From: JBMNFI01 sp050949225
GTDB taxonomy: Bacteria; Bacillota; Dehalobacteriia; UBA4068
DNA: 64,000 nt
Direction of reading: 5' to 3'
NCBI GenBank assembly: GCA_050949225.1
Contig: JBMNFI010000002.1
Location: 1 to 64,000 of the forward strand
Part shown: positions 32,687 to 41,343 of the stretch, in pieces
Layout of the letters: each line of letters opens with the position of its first letter
Position numbering within the stretch: position 1 is the stretch's first letter
The notes under the pieces: generated by a model
Database searches by the model: none
What the model saw: the letters and a program-made list of their open reading frames with translations, nothing else
What the model was told of the DNA's origin: nothing
Program-made: the position numbers and the translations under genes

Positions 32687-34423
32687 TTACATCTTTTCAG
32701 GTGCTGAAACACCCATGGTTTTTAAGGCTGTTTTAATAGTAGTAGCGACACCTTTGGCCAACCATAAGCGACTCATCGATAAATCTTCATCTGCACTTAA
32801 TACTTGGCAATGGCTATAAAAATTATGAAATAATCCCGCCAAATCCTGAGCATAAGCCGCTATTCGATGTGGTTCACGATTTTTAGCGGCTAAAATTACT
32901 TCATCCGGAAAGTCCGCTAATTTACGGATCAAAGCCTGCTCACTGGGGTGGGTCAAAAGCTGCCATTGGACCTGTTCAAGAGGAGGCAGCTCCTGCCTTT
33001 CCCGTAGAGCACCCTCAAGCAGCGAACAAATACGAGCATGCGCATATTGAACATAATAAACAGGATTATCGGCAGATTTCTTTTTCGCCAAATCCAGATC
33101 AAAATCAATGGCACTATCAGCAGAGCGCATCACAAAAAAGAAACGGGCGGCATCTTTACCCACTTCACCCAGCAGTTCAGCCAGTGTCACATAGGTGCCT
33201 GTGCGTTTAGACATTTTTATGATCTCACCATTTTGATACAAGCGCACCAATTGCATTAAGATAACTTCCAAGCGCTTCGGTTCATAACCTAAAGCACTCA
33301 TAGCCTCTTTCATGCGGGCCACATGACCATGATGATCTGCTCCCCAGATATTAATAGCTCGATCGAAGCCGCGGACAAATTTATCATTATGATAAGCAAT
33401 ATCTGCAGCAAAATAAGTAGGAACACCGTTAGAGCGTACCAAAACCTCATCCTTTTCCTCACCGAAACGCCGACAATCGAACCAAATCGCCTGCTCTTTT
33501 TCATACAAATAACCGCCGGCCTGCAATTTTTCAATCACAGCAGTAACAGCGCCGCTTTCATGCAAAGATTGTTCACTAAACCATACATCATAAAAGACCC
33601 CAAAATCCTCCAGGGTTTTTTTTATCGAAGCAATTTTTTTCTCCAAGACATATTTAGTCAAAATTTCACGGCGCTCAAGAAGCGGCAACTGTAGATATTT
33701 ATCACCTTCTGCTTCGACCAGTTGAGCAATAGTATCAGAAATATCCTGACCGTGATAACCATCCTCCGGAAAATCCTGATCCTCTCCCAAGGCTTGTAAA
33801 TAACGAGCATCTACAGATAAGGCCAGTTTTTCGATTTGATTACCCGCATCATTAATATAAAATTCCCTTTGCACCTCAAAACCACACATCTCGAGCAAAG
33901 AAGCTAAAGTATCACCGATAGCGGCCCCTCGGGCATTTCCCATATGAGGTTCACCGGTAGGGTTGGCACTGACAAACTCTACTTGCACTTTTTCACCCTG
34001 ACCAAACCCACTACTGCCAAAATTTTCACCTTCAGATAAAATTTCCGACAAGCAAACCTGCAGCCAATCGGCGGCCAAGTAAAAATTTATAAAACCGGGG
34101 CCGGCAATCCCTACTTTTGCTACTAAATCATTGATAGGCAAATGTGAAACAATAATGGCGGCAATTTCCCGAGGGGGTTTTTTGCAAAGTCTGCTCATCA
34201 ACATGGCGGCATTAGTAGAAAAATCACCATGACTAAGCTCGCGCGGAACTTCTATCATGAAGGGTGGGATGGTTTCAAATTGCAAAGAGGCATCTGCTTT
34301 AGCAGATTGGAGAGCCTCCTGAATCATTTTATCAAGTGCTTGGACTCGTTTATTGATAACCGTTTGTGCTTGCAAAAAAATCTTCCTCTCTGTTAAAAAT
34401 CCTTTAAAAGACCTAGCTATCAT
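32687..34423 (-). CDS. argS: Arginyl-tRNA synthetase
   Basis: 578 residues. The N-terminal Add1 domain (about 15-110) is followed by the class I signature NPTGEPHMGNARGAAIGD (HMGN is the HIGH motif) near residue 150. KMSKRTG (about 400) lies before the C-terminal DALR anticodon-binding helices, with YVQYAHARICSLL near 460. It charges tRNA-Arg. ATG 34423 follows AAGGAG. The first 20 residues (ARSFKGFLTERKIF) are a modest extension beyond the usual start, and a start near residue 26 is possible. The gene is monocistronic here. Confidence 0.96.
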   Translation of the reverse strand: MIARSFKGFLTERKIFLQAQTVINKRVQALDKMIQEALQSAKADASLQFETIPPFMIEVPRELSHGDFSTNAAMLMSRLCKKPPREIAAIIVSHLPINDLVAKVGIAGPGFINFYLAADWLQVCLSEILSEGENFGSSGFGQGEKVQVEFVSANPTGEPHMGNARGAAIGDTLASLLEMCGFEVQREFYINDAGNQIEKLALSVDARYLQALGEDQDFPEDGYHGQDISDTIAQLVEAEGDKYLQLPLLERREILTKYVLEKKIASIKKTLEDFGVFYDVWFSEQSLHESGAVTAVIEKLQAGGYLYEKEQAIWFDCRRFGEEKDEVLVRSNGVPTYFAADIAYHNDKFVRGFDRAINIWGADHHGHVARMKEAMSALGYEPKRLEVILMQLVRLYQNGEIIKMSKRTGTYVTLAELLGEVGKDAARFFFVMRSADSAIDFDLDLAKKKSADNPVYYVQYAHARICSLLEGALRERQELPPLEQVQWQLLTHPSEQALIRKLADFPDEVILAAKNREPHRIAAYAQDLAGLFHNFYSHCQVLSADEDLSMSRLWLAKGVATTIKTALKTMGVSAPEKM

Positions 34424-34599
34424 TTATTCTCCTTAAACAAGGTGTTTTCCTGCTCCTTATTAATCTTTATTCCACCGCTTTTTTCAGCTCACAAAATAAA
34501 AAATTTTTACTGATAAAGAACCAAATCCCCTTTAACCCCATATCATGTATTATAAAAGCCTGCCACTAGGTAAGCACCCAAAAAGGAGGCAAAATATAT

Positions 34600-34878
34600 A
34601 TGACTGTTTATAGCAAAAAATACCCTTCGCGCACTAGACCTCACTCCCATGGGGTCAGGGGCTGCTGTTTTACACCTTCTTGCTATCAGCTGTATTACCC
34701 GACTGTATGTTATAAACCTTATCCCCAAAGATGCTGCTGCCCTTCATGTTGTCATCAGAAAAACACCGGTAGTAGCGGTCAAAATCCCGGATCACGTTGT
34801 TGGGGCGAATTCGCCCTTCTAGGGGCAGCGGCACTGTTTTTCCTGTCCGGCCCAACCTTTTTTGGGAGAAATAACTAG
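34600..34878 (+). CDS. Small Cys-rich protein with C-terminal hydrophobic segment
   Basis: 92 residues behind AAAAGGAGG. The first half is basic and Pro/Tyr-rich (YSKKYPSRTRPHSH). The centre has ten cysteines including CCFTPSC and CCCPSCCHQ. Residues about 70-87 are hydrophobic (FALLGAAALFFLSGP) and could be a membrane segment. No family is recognised. Cys/Tyr/Pro-rich small proteins occur in spore coats and envelopes of Firmicutes, so such a role is only an inference. It starts a run of four to five small genes up to 37.1 kb. Confidence 0.72.
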   Translation: MTVYSKKYPSRTRPHSHGVRGCCFTPSCYQLYYPTVCYKPYPQRCCCPSCCHQKNTGSSGQNPGSRCWGEFALLGAAALFFLSGPTFFGRNN

Positions 34879-34918
34879 TTTTGGTCAGGTTAGAAAAAGC
34901 CGAAAAGGAGAGATAATA

Positions 34919-35050
34919 ATGTTTAATTTTGGTTGTGACGATAATGGTTGTAGTGGAAGCGTATGGGGTTGTTTAATCAATCTGATCATTCTTTTGATTG
35001 TTTTAGAATTCCTTTGCAACATCATTAATCCTAATAGCTGTAACTGCTAA
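34919..35050 (+). CDS. Tiny hydrophobic Cys-rich protein (paralogue 1)
   Basis: 43 residues from ATG 34919 behind AAAAGGAGAG. It has an acidic Cys-containing head (FGCDDNGCSGS), one hydrophobic helix (INLIILLIVLEFLCNII) and a short NSCNC tail. The next gene shares the INLI.ILIVL.F.C pattern and the NC-rich tail, so the two are duplicates that diverged. A single membrane span is likely. I do not recognise a family, and size excludes most enzymes. Confidence 0.7.
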   Translation: MFNFGCDDNGCSGSVWGCLINLIILLIVLEFLCNIINPNSCNC

Positions 35051-35085
35051 TACCTAAAATAAAAATCTAAAAGGAGGATAAAAAC

Positions 35086-35313
35086 ATGGGTTTTTTTGAT
35101 AATCTTGGCGGTGGTAATGGTTGCGGAGGTGGTTTTGATTGCATCATCAACCTAATCGTTATCCTAATCGTTTTACAATTTATTTGCAGTATCTTTTTTA
35201 ACAATAGCAGCGATGGTGATAATGATTGCGCCTGCAATAATTATAACTATGAGGGCTATGACAAAAATTGCAACTGCGGATGTGCAGAAAACACCTGTAG
35301 TTTTAACTGCTAG
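35086..35313 (+). CDS. Small hydrophobic Cys/Asn-rich protein (paralogue 2)
   Basis: 75 residues behind AAAAGGAGG. It begins MGFFDNLGGGNGCGGG, has one hydrophobic helix (IINLIVILIVLQFICSIFF), and ends in a Cys/Asn/Asp-rich tail (DCACNNYN, NCNCGCAENTC). It is paralogous to the 43-residue gene 36 bp upstream. The tail could bind metal or form disulfides. A GC-rich terminator follows. The function is unknown; a spore or envelope structural role is possible. Confidence 0.74.
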   Translation: MGFFDNLGGGNGCGGGFDCIINLIVILIVLQFICSIFFNNSSDGDNDCACNNYNYEGYDKNCNCGCAENTCSFNC

Positions 35314-35353
35314 GTTGCATAACCTTTCGGCAGTCTCTTCAGGGGACCAACTG

Positions 35354-35382
35354 GCGGTCGGTTTTACCGACCGCTTTTTTTG
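35354..35382 (+). terminator. Terminator after the Cys-rich pair
   Basis: GCGGTCGGT-TT-ACCGACCGC followed by seven T. Confidence 0.9.
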
Positions 35383-35482
35383 TGGGAGTCAAGCACCAAA
35401 AGTCACCTTTTGAATATTCTTTTAACAAGAAACAACTTTATTGATCATATATTCTTGTATGAGCAAAAGGAGGCTTGCTCCC

Positions 35483-36571
35483 GTGGTTGCTAATAATCAA
35501 AACTTCAACAATATTAACAATAACCCCGCTTACTCAACAGGTACGGGTCGCCCCTCTCAAACTGTCAGGGGCAGTAGTAAAGTTCACGAGCTGCCTAAGG
35601 GGGGACCGCCGCAAAGTGCTAACAGGACTCCGCCACAAGACAGAAAAGCACGCCCGCCTAACAGAACTTCCAATCGAGGGAATCGCCCTAATAGTGGGGG
35701 CCTTTTGGGGGTTCTAATGGGTGGCGGCAATATTTTAAGCAGCCTGCTGGGAGGGGGTAGCGCCGCAACAAATAGCACCGGCAACCTCTTGGGAAGTCTT
35801 TTAGGGGGTGGGGGCGGATCCTCAGGAGGCGGCCTGGGAAACCTCGGGGCTCTTCTGGGGGGATTAAATGGTGGTGGCGGAGCAGGGGGTCTTGGTAATA
35901 TTGTTAGCGCCTTAGGGGGGCTTTCCGCCGCCATGCCTGCCACCACTAACAACCCCACACCCACTAATAACGGCCCGGATATCATGAGTATCTTGTCAGC
36001 TTTAAACAATAACAATCCTATCGACAGCAACAATGCCGCAACCAATACCATAAACCCCCAGGATCTCTTGACAAAACTATCCTCACTAATGGGTAATGTC
36101 AATAATCAAACTTCTGCACCTTTGCCAAAGACTCCGCCGGATCCACAACCCGGTCCCGGAGCCTTACCGGATCAAGAAATTATCGTTAATGACCCCCATG
36201 GCCAAAACAACAATCAGACCGCCCAGTTAAATGATCTTCTGTCAAATCTTTTAACTAATCTTGATCTAAGCAAACTAACCAACCTTACCGGCGGACAACA
36301 ACAAAAGGATCAACAGCCCACCAACCCGCTACCACAGGAAACCCAACAACCACCCCAATCAAAAGCAGCGCACAAAACAACGGCATCCGGCAATGAACCG
36401 AAAACTACTTCAGAAAATGCGAAAGACACCCTGCCAAACGACCTTTTTGCGAGCCATGAAGAACCTATTGATCCCTGCTCGGACTGCCCTCACCCCTGCT
36501 GGAACAATAAAGAACATTTACCCTCTTTTGCAGAAGTGAAAAAAATGGCCTCTACCTGGAGTCGTTATTAA
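35483..36571 (+). CDS. Gly/Asn/Pro-rich low-complexity protein
   Basis: 362 residues from GTG 35483, placed 9 bases after AAAAGGAGG; an ATG at 35459 lies upstream of that site. Residues 70-150 are strongly Gly/Leu-rich with repeated short units such as SSLLGGG, GSLLGGGGG and LGALLGGL. The middle is Asn/Pro/Thr-rich. The C-terminus carries a CSDCPHPCW cluster. No signal peptide is seen. Composition resembles intrinsically disordered or self-assembling structural proteins, such as coat or exosporium proteins, but no family is recognised. High GC in the Gly-rich part comes from GGx codons. Confidence 0.72.
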   Translation: MVANNQNFNNINNNPAYSTGTGRPSQTVRGSSKVHELPKGGPPQSANRTPPQDRKARPPNRTSNRGNRPNSGGLLGVLMGGGNILSSLLGGGSAATNSTGNLLGSLLGGGGGSSGGGLGNLGALLGGLNGGGGAGGLGNIVSALGGLSAAMPATTNNPTPTNNGPDIMSILSALNNNNPIDSNNAATNTINPQDLLTKLSSLMGNVNNQTSAPLPKTPPDPQPGPGALPDQEIIVNDPHGQNNNQTAQLNDLLSNLLTNLDLSKLTNLTGGQQQKDQQPTNPLPQETQQPPQSKAAHKTTASGNEPKTTSENAKDTLPNDLFASHEEPIDPCSDCPHPCWNNKEHLPSFAEVKKMASTWSRY

Positions 36572-36876
36572 AATCTGTGAAAAGGTTGTCCACGCAAAGA
36601 TCAACACTACAAATAAATCAGCACAAAAGAGCCTACTTGCGCTTCGGAACATCGCTTAACGGCAGCTTGACCCACAGCAATCAAGTGCCGACAAAAAGGG
36701 CGGCAAAACCTGTAGCGTACAGAACCAGCCACCGAAAAAAACCCGTCAGAACCATTACCTCTCGTTTTAACAAACTATTAACAACCTAGACAATAATGCG
36801 GATAGGACCATGGCCGCTTACCATGGTCCAAAGGTCCGAACCGTAAATTTATAGTAACAGGAGGATTTATACACAT
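36572..36876. other. Gap with a 9-bp palindromic hairpin
   Basis: GGACCATGG (36805-36813) and CCATGGTCC (36821-36829) form a perfect 9-bp stem with a 7-nt loop and no T-run, about 50 bp upstream of the next gene. A 70-codon ORF in the gap has no ribosome site and a biased basic composition, and I do not accept it. Nothing else is seen. Confidence 0.55.
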
Positions 36877-37092
36877 ATGGATAATATTCGCTTACCATCA
36901 ATTAAAAATATCGATGAATTAAAGGCTTTATTTAATCAATATAAAAATTTTCTTTCTCCCGAAAATGCCGCGACAATTTCTTCTCTTATTCAAGAAATTG
37001 AAAAGGGCCCTCATAAAATGGATACAAACCAGATGAAAAATCTTACTTCAAAACTGCAAAACAATGCCGACCGAGAAAAAAACAACCTTTAA
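36877..37092 (+). CDS. Small helical protein, unknown
   Basis: 71 residues behind ACAGGAGG. It is charged and predicted helical throughout (IDELKALFNQYKNFL, AATISSLIQEIEK, QMKNLTSKLQNNADREK). It has no cysteine, unlike its upstream neighbours, and no signal or membrane segment. A hairpin terminator follows immediately. I do not recognise a family. Its neighbours are small putative structural proteins. Confidence 0.68.
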   Translation: MDNIRLPSIKNIDELKALFNQYKNFLSPENAATISSLIQEIEKGPHKMDTNQMKNLTSKLQNNADREKNNL

Positions 37093-37130
37093 AAATATCT
37101 CCGCTCATCATCTGATGAGCGGAGATATTT
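37093..37130. terminator. Bidirectional terminator
   Basis: An 18-bp perfect stem (AAATATCTCCGCTCATCA and its complement) around a 2-nt loop, with A/T flanks on both sides. It overlaps the stop codon of the convergent DUF1287 gene. Confidence 0.85.
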
Positions 37131-37836
37131 ATTTCTGCCAGCGATAATGTCCAACCAAAGTCGGCATGCGCAAAGCATCTTCTTCTTTATGGAGCTGTCC
37201 CATATGATGGATCAGATAGGGCTGCCCCTTTTTATTGCGCCGATCAGAAACAATGCCAATATGATCACGGTTGGCATAAATAACAATATCACCAGGCTGC
37301 CACTCCTCTATTTTATTAAGATCCAAAGTTAAAGATGTTGCTTGTCGCTGAAAAAACACATGGAGGTTTTTCACACGACGAAAATCAATATGAGGATCCG
37401 GTTTATCAACATTCGGATAAGCAGATAAGTTGTTGGCAATATCGTCATCAACCAAATCTTTTAAAGAGTAACCGGCCCTCTTAAAAGCATGCCAAATGAC
37501 ATCTGTACAAACACCGTATTCATCGGTGGGATATCCTCCCTGATAATATCGACTTTTATACTGAGGATTGGTTTCTACATATTCTCTGGCTCCTAAAAGC
37601 AGAGCCCGATAGTCATCAATACCATCACCATCCCGGTCAGTCTGACTTACCAGAGTTTTGATATTGAAATCCTCCGCAGTATAGTAGTTTTTTGCAAAAA
37701 AATTTCCTGATCTAGGATTGATAGAAAACACCTGCCAATAAAAACAACTACCGATTGCCGCCATAATAAGAACGACCACTATAAGAATCTTAACATTTAG
37801 CTTTCTTTGTGGTCTTTTAGCCCGTTTTTTGGCCAT
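37129..37836 (-). CDS. DUF1287 (YiiX/NlpC-like) membrane-anchored protein
   Basis: 235 residues from ATG 37836 (AGGAG 8 bases upstream). A basic N-terminus precedes a transmembrane helix (about 16-36, ILIVVVLIMAAIGSCFYWQVF). The DUF1287 domain covers about 60-235: GREYV region, YPTDEYGVCTDVIWHAFKRAGY with the probable catalytic Cys, DPHIDFRRVKN, GDIVIY and DHIGIVSDR with a probable catalytic His. The fold is related to NlpC/P60 and CHAP amidases, so a peptidoglycan or amide hydrolase role is inferred. The gene overlaps its terminator and lies 17 bp downstream of wecB, probably co-transcribed with it. Confidence 0.87.
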   Translation of the reverse strand: MAKKRAKRPQRKLNVKILIVVVLIMAAIGSCFYWQVFSINPRSGNFFAKNYYTAEDFNIKTLVSQTDRDGDGIDDYRALLLGAREYVETNPQYKSRYYQGGYPTDEYGVCTDVIWHAFKRAGYSLKDLVDDDIANNLSAYPNVDKPDPHIDFRRVKNLHVFFQRQATSLTLDLNKIEEWQPGDIVIYANRDHIGIVSDRRNKKGQPYLIHHMGQLHKEEDALRMPTLVGHYRWQK

Positions 37837-37853
37837 CCCTGCCACTCCTGATC

Positions 37854-38960
37854 TTAAGAAAAATATTTACCAATAGCGGCCACTATTTGCTTGCTGGCCT
37901 GACCACTGCCAAAAGGATTGATGGCTTGCGCCATGCGATGATAAGTTTCTTTATCATGCAACAATAAATTTATACCTTCTTTGACATCAGCCTTTTTGAC
38001 TCCAATCAGCTTGGCCGTACCGGCCTTTACCGCCTCAGGACGCTCGGTAACCTCGCGCAGCACTAATACCGGTTTGCCCAAGGCGGGAGCCTCCTCTTGC
38101 AGGCCGCCACTATCAGTGACCACAATTTTAGCTTTATTCATTACTTGCGCAAAAGGCAAATAATCCAGTGGTTCAATCAAATGTATGCGAGGATTATGCG
38201 ACAGGTATTTTTGGGCCGTTTCACGCACTAAAGGGTTTTTATGTACAGGAAAAACGACCTCTACCTGCGGATTTTCCTCAACGACCTCCGAGATGGCTGC
38301 AAAAATCTGCTGCATGGGCTGACCCCAATTTTCACGGCGGTGACAGGTTAAAAGGATCACTTCTTTTTGCCAGTTAACAGCAGACAAGCCATGTTCAGAC
38401 AGATCACAATCCTTTTCAATCACCTGTAAAAGGGCATCAATTACTGTATTACCTGTTACCACAATCCGTTCAGCTGGGACTTTTTCAACCAGTAAATTTT
38501 CCTGAGCTTTTACGGTGGGAGCAAAATGATAATCGGCAATTACTCCTGTTAAACAGCGGTTTATTTCCTCGGGATAAGGCGCATACTTGTCTCCACTACG
38601 TAAACCTGCCTCAACATGTCCACAAGGAACACGAGCATAAAAGGCAGCCAAAGAAGCCGCAAAAGTAGTTGTAGTATCTCCATGCACAAGCACCAGATCA
38701 GGTTTTTCAACAGTAAATATCTTCACTGTCTCTTGGAGAACTGCTGCTGTGATATCTGCCAGAGTTTGCCCCTGCTTCATAATATTTAAATCATAATCCG
38801 GTTCAATTTCAAACAGTTTTAATACTTGATCCAACATTTCTCGATGTTGTGCAGTTACAACTATTTGACTGTCAATTCCCGGTTCCTGTTCCAGCAGTTT
38901 GACAAGCGGCGCCATTTTGATAGCTTCAGGACGGGTGCCAAAAACAGAAATAACTTTCAT
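37854..38960 (-). CDS. wecB: UDP-N-acetylglucosamine 2-epimerase (non-hydrolysing)
   Basis: 368 residues. Family motifs are FGTRPEAIKMAP (about 6-17), VTAQHREMLDQVL, LVHGDTTTTFA (about 91-101), GHVEAGLRSGD, CHRRENWG and TDSGGLQEEAPALGKPVLVLRE (the UDP-binding region, about 280-301). It interconverts UDP-GlcNAc and UDP-ManNAc for wall polysaccharide or teichoic acid linkage. The start codon at 38960 directly abuts the stop of the dCMP deaminase gene (38961), so translation is likely coupled. The order dCMP deaminase-wecB is conserved in many Clostridia. Confidence 0.95.
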   Translation of the reverse strand: MKVISVFGTRPEAIKMAPLVKLLEQEPGIDSQIVVTAQHREMLDQVLKLFEIEPDYDLNIMKQGQTLADITAAVLQETVKIFTVEKPDLVLVHGDTTTTFAASLAAFYARVPCGHVEAGLRSGDKYAPYPEEINRCLTGVIADYHFAPTVKAQENLLVEKVPAERIVVTGNTVIDALLQVIEKDCDLSEHGLSAVNWQKEVILLTCHRRENWGQPMQQIFAAISEVVEENPQVEVVFPVHKNPLVRETAQKYLSHNPRIHLIEPLDYLPFAQVMNKAKIVVTDSGGLQEEAPALGKPVLVLREVTERPEAVKAGTAKLIGVKKADVKEGINLLLHDKETYHRMAQAINPFGSGQASKQIVAAIGKYFS

Positions 38961-39458
38961 TTAATCATCCTCTTTTTTGTCATCCTTTTTTTTGTCATCC
39001 TTTTTTATCACAAGATCAGAAAAACGTATCAATGACATACCGGTTTCCTCAGCCAATTCGCAGGCTAATTCGTCAGGATAATCACTGTCAAAGATAACTT
39101 TTTTGATGCCACAGGTAACCATGGCTTTCGTGCAAATTGTACAAGGTTGAGCGGTCACATACATGGTTGCGCCTTCCAAGGCTACCCCATAGCGAGCAGC
39201 AAAATTACAAACATTAGCTTCGGCATGCTGCGCCCGACAAATTTCTTGTCGTTGGCCGGAAGGAATCCCCAATTTATCCCGCAAACATCCTATTTCATCA
39301 CAGTGAAGAGCCCCCGGTAAAGCCCCATTATAGCCTGTCCCCAAAATACGGTTTTCCGGGCTGACTGCTACTGCTCCGACCTTACGGCGGCAACAGGTTG
39401 AACGCTGAGCTACCAGATAGGCAATTGCCATAAAATATTCATCCCACGATTGACGCAT
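38961..39458 (-). CDS. Deoxycytidylate deaminase (ComEB-like)
   Basis: 165 residues. The zinc site is HAEANV (His plus catalytic Glu, about 74-79) and PCTIC (about 105-109). An N-terminal CRRKVGAVAV and GYNGALPGALHC match dCMP deaminases, with extra Cys/His for a structural zinc. It makes dUMP for thymidylate synthesis. The C-terminus is unusual: after LIRFSDLVI it ends in a Lys/Asp repeat (KKDDKKKDDKKEDD) coded by a triplicated 15-bp tract at 38964-39006. The gene abuts wecB. Confidence 0.95.
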   Translation of the reverse strand: MRQSWDEYFMAIAYLVAQRSTCCRRKVGAVAVSPENRILGTGYNGALPGALHCDEIGCLRDKLGIPSGQRQEICRAQHAEANVCNFAARYGVALEGATMYVTAQPCTICTKAMVTCGIKKVIFDSDYPDELACELAEETGMSLIRFSDLVIKKDDKKKDDKKEDD

Positions 39459-39485
39459 ATTATTCTCACTTTCTAAAACAGCTCT

Positions 39486-40724
39486 TTAATCGGCATAAAG
39501 CGGATATGCCCGGGTTAATTCTTTAACTAAAGCAGCAGCTTTTGCTATTTGGCTCTCATTTCTGCTTAAAGCATCATCGATAGCTTGAGCAATTTCTTTC
39601 ATCTGCTCTTCCTTCATACCTCTGGTAGTAACCGCAGGTGTTCCCATACGCACACCACTGGTCACAAAAGGACTTTGCGGATCAAAAGGAATTGTGTTTT
39701 TATTAGCGGTAATACCTACTTCATCCAAAAGATGTTCAGCCTCTTTGCCGGTAAAATCACGGCAGCGTACATCTATCAAGAGTAAATGATTATCTGTTCC
39801 GCCGGAAACCAAGCGGAAGCCTTTTTCTGACAAGGCTGCGGCCAAAGCTGCCGCATTTTTTACCACCTGCTGCTGATATGTTTTAAAATCAGCGGATTGG
39901 GCTTCTTTAAAGGCCACCGCTTTAGCAGCAATAACATGCATCAAAGGGCCGCCTTGAATACCGGGAAAGATCGCTTTATCCACAGCATTAGCGTATTCCT
40001 CCCGACAGAAAATAGCCCCCCCACGCGGCCCGCGCAGGGTTTTATGAGTAGTGGTAGTGACGATATCACAATGAGGAATAGGACTGGGATGCAGATCAGC
40101 AGCAATCAATCCGGCAATATGTGCCATATCCACCATCAATTTGGCACCGCTAGCAGCTGCAATATCAGCTAAGGCTGCAAAATCAATATTGCGCGGATAG
40201 GCAGAAGCACCTGCCACAATTAATTTAGGCTTTTCTGCCACAGCCTGTACTTTTAAGGCCTCGTAATCAATAAGTTCTGTTTCCGGATCCACGCCATATT
40301 CAATAAAATTATATTGACGGCCGGAGAAATTGACCGGGCTGCCATGGGTTAAGTGCCCGCCATGAGATAAATTCATACCCAAAACTTTATCGCCATGCTC
40401 TAAAAGAACATAATAGGCGGCCATATTAGCTTGTGCTCCGGAATGAGCCTGTACATTGACATGATCGGAACCAAAAATTTCCCTAGCACGATCTCGAGCC
40501 AAGTTTTCAGCAATATCCACAAATTCGCAACCGCCATAATATCTTTTTCCCGGATAGCCCTCAGCGTATTTATTTGTTAAAATTGATCCTTGTGCTGACA
40601 TTACCGCTTTACTGGTAAAGTTCTCCGAGGCAATCAACTCAATATTATTTTGCTGGCGGTCGGCCTCTTTACTAATCGCATCAGCCACCTGCGGGTCAAC
40701 TTTCTTTAATAAATCTAAATCCAT
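39486..40724 (-). CDS. glyA: Serine hydroxymethyltransferase
   Basis: 412 residues, full length. The folate/PLP features are IELIASENFTSKAV (about 29-42), AEGYPGKRYYGGCE (about 54-67), the PLP aspartate/histidine region VDMAHIAGL (about 198-206), the PLP lysine in TTTTHKTLRGPRGG (about 224-237) and SGVRMGTPAVTTRG near 355. It interconverts serine and glycine while charging tetrahydrofolate with a C1 unit. It lies between rpiB and the dCMP deaminase gene, the order found in many Clostridia. A GAGGAAG site precedes ATG 40724. Confidence 0.98.
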   Translation of the reverse strand: MDLDLLKKVDPQVADAISKEADRQQNNIELIASENFTSKAVMSAQGSILTNKYAEGYPGKRYYGGCEFVDIAENLARDRAREIFGSDHVNVQAHSGAQANMAAYYVLLEHGDKVLGMNLSHGGHLTHGSPVNFSGRQYNFIEYGVDPETELIDYEALKVQAVAEKPKLIVAGASAYPRNIDFAALADIAAASGAKLMVDMAHIAGLIAADLHPSPIPHCDIVTTTTHKTLRGPRGGAIFCREEYANAVDKAIFPGIQGGPLMHVIAAKAVAFKEAQSADFKTYQQQVVKNAAALAAALSEKGFRLVSGGTDNHLLLIDVRCRDFTGKEAEHLLDEVGITANKNTIPFDPQSPFVTSGVRMGTPAVTTRGMKEEQMKEIAQAIDDALSRNESQIAKAAALVKELTRAYPLYAD

Positions 40725-40763
40725 CTAACACTTCCTCCATTCATCTTTTAAATCTTTTTAGTT

Positions 40764-41285
40764 TTATTCAAAAGCCTTTTCAATGCCTGTGTCAGAACAA
40801 CAGCAGCATTCTACTTGCTCGACCTCATATTTGTCACCAAAGCGCTCTTTTTCAACTTCGGTAATTTTGTTGACTCGTCCTTCATGACGCTCGCCTGCAA
40901 ACTCCGTCGAAAACCACACCTGCACAATTTCCTTGGCACTCTCCCAGTCCAAAACGCGAGCACCCAGAACCAGTATATTGGCATCATTATGTTCACGGCT
41001 GGTAAGAGCTGTGTAAACATTATGGCAAAGGGCTGCCCTGATTTTGGGAAACTTATTAGCCACAATCGACATCCCGATACCGGTTCCACAGATCAAGACT
41101 CCCCTGTCGGATTCACCTCTGGACACAGAAAGTGCCACTTCTTTACCATAATCAGGATAATCAACAGATTTTTCATCATTAAAACAACCTAGGTCAACAA
41201 CATGATGACCCATCTCTTTGATCATTTTTTTAATTTTCTCTTTAAGCTGATAGCCTGCATGGTCACTAGCAATTGGAATAATCAT
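40764..41285 (-). CDS. rpiB: Ribose-5-phosphate isomerase B
   Basis: 173 residues. RpiB motifs are IASDHAGYQLKE (about 4-15), VDYPDYG (about 40-46), the catalytic Cys/Thr loop GVLICGTGIGMSIVANK (about 64-80), REHNDANILVLGARV and a C-terminal RHEGRVNKI. It isomerises ribose-5-phosphate and ribulose-5-phosphate. The usual protein ends near residue 150. Here about 20 more residues follow, including four consecutive cysteines (ECCCCSDTGIEKAFE), an odd tail that could bind metal. It is 40 bp upstream of glyA in the same direction. Confidence 0.95.
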   Translation of the reverse strand: MIIPIASDHAGYQLKEKIKKMIKEMGHHVVDLGCFNDEKSVDYPDYGKEVALSVSRGESDRGVLICGTGIGMSIVANKFPKIRAALCHNVYTALTSREHNDANILVLGARVLDWESAKEIVQVWFSTEFAGERHEGRVNKITEVEKERFGDKYEVEQVECCCCSDTGIEKAFE

Positions 41286-41343
41286 TAAAAAAGCCCCCTA
41301 TCTGCAATATATAAAAGCATCTAAACTTCTTACATTCGCTGCC

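Noticed and set aside
33950..33985. Variant HIGH motif in ArgS as a defect
   Set aside because: HMGN in this position is common among clostridial arginyl-tRNA synthetases, so it is not unusual.
34670..36102. Minus-strand ORFs opposite the small-protein cluster
   Set aside because: The 172-residue Pro-rich ORF is the antisense of Gly codons in the low-complexity gene.
36577..36789. 70-codon ORF after the Gly/Asn-rich gene
   Set aside because: It has no ribosome site and a skewed basic, low-complexity composition.
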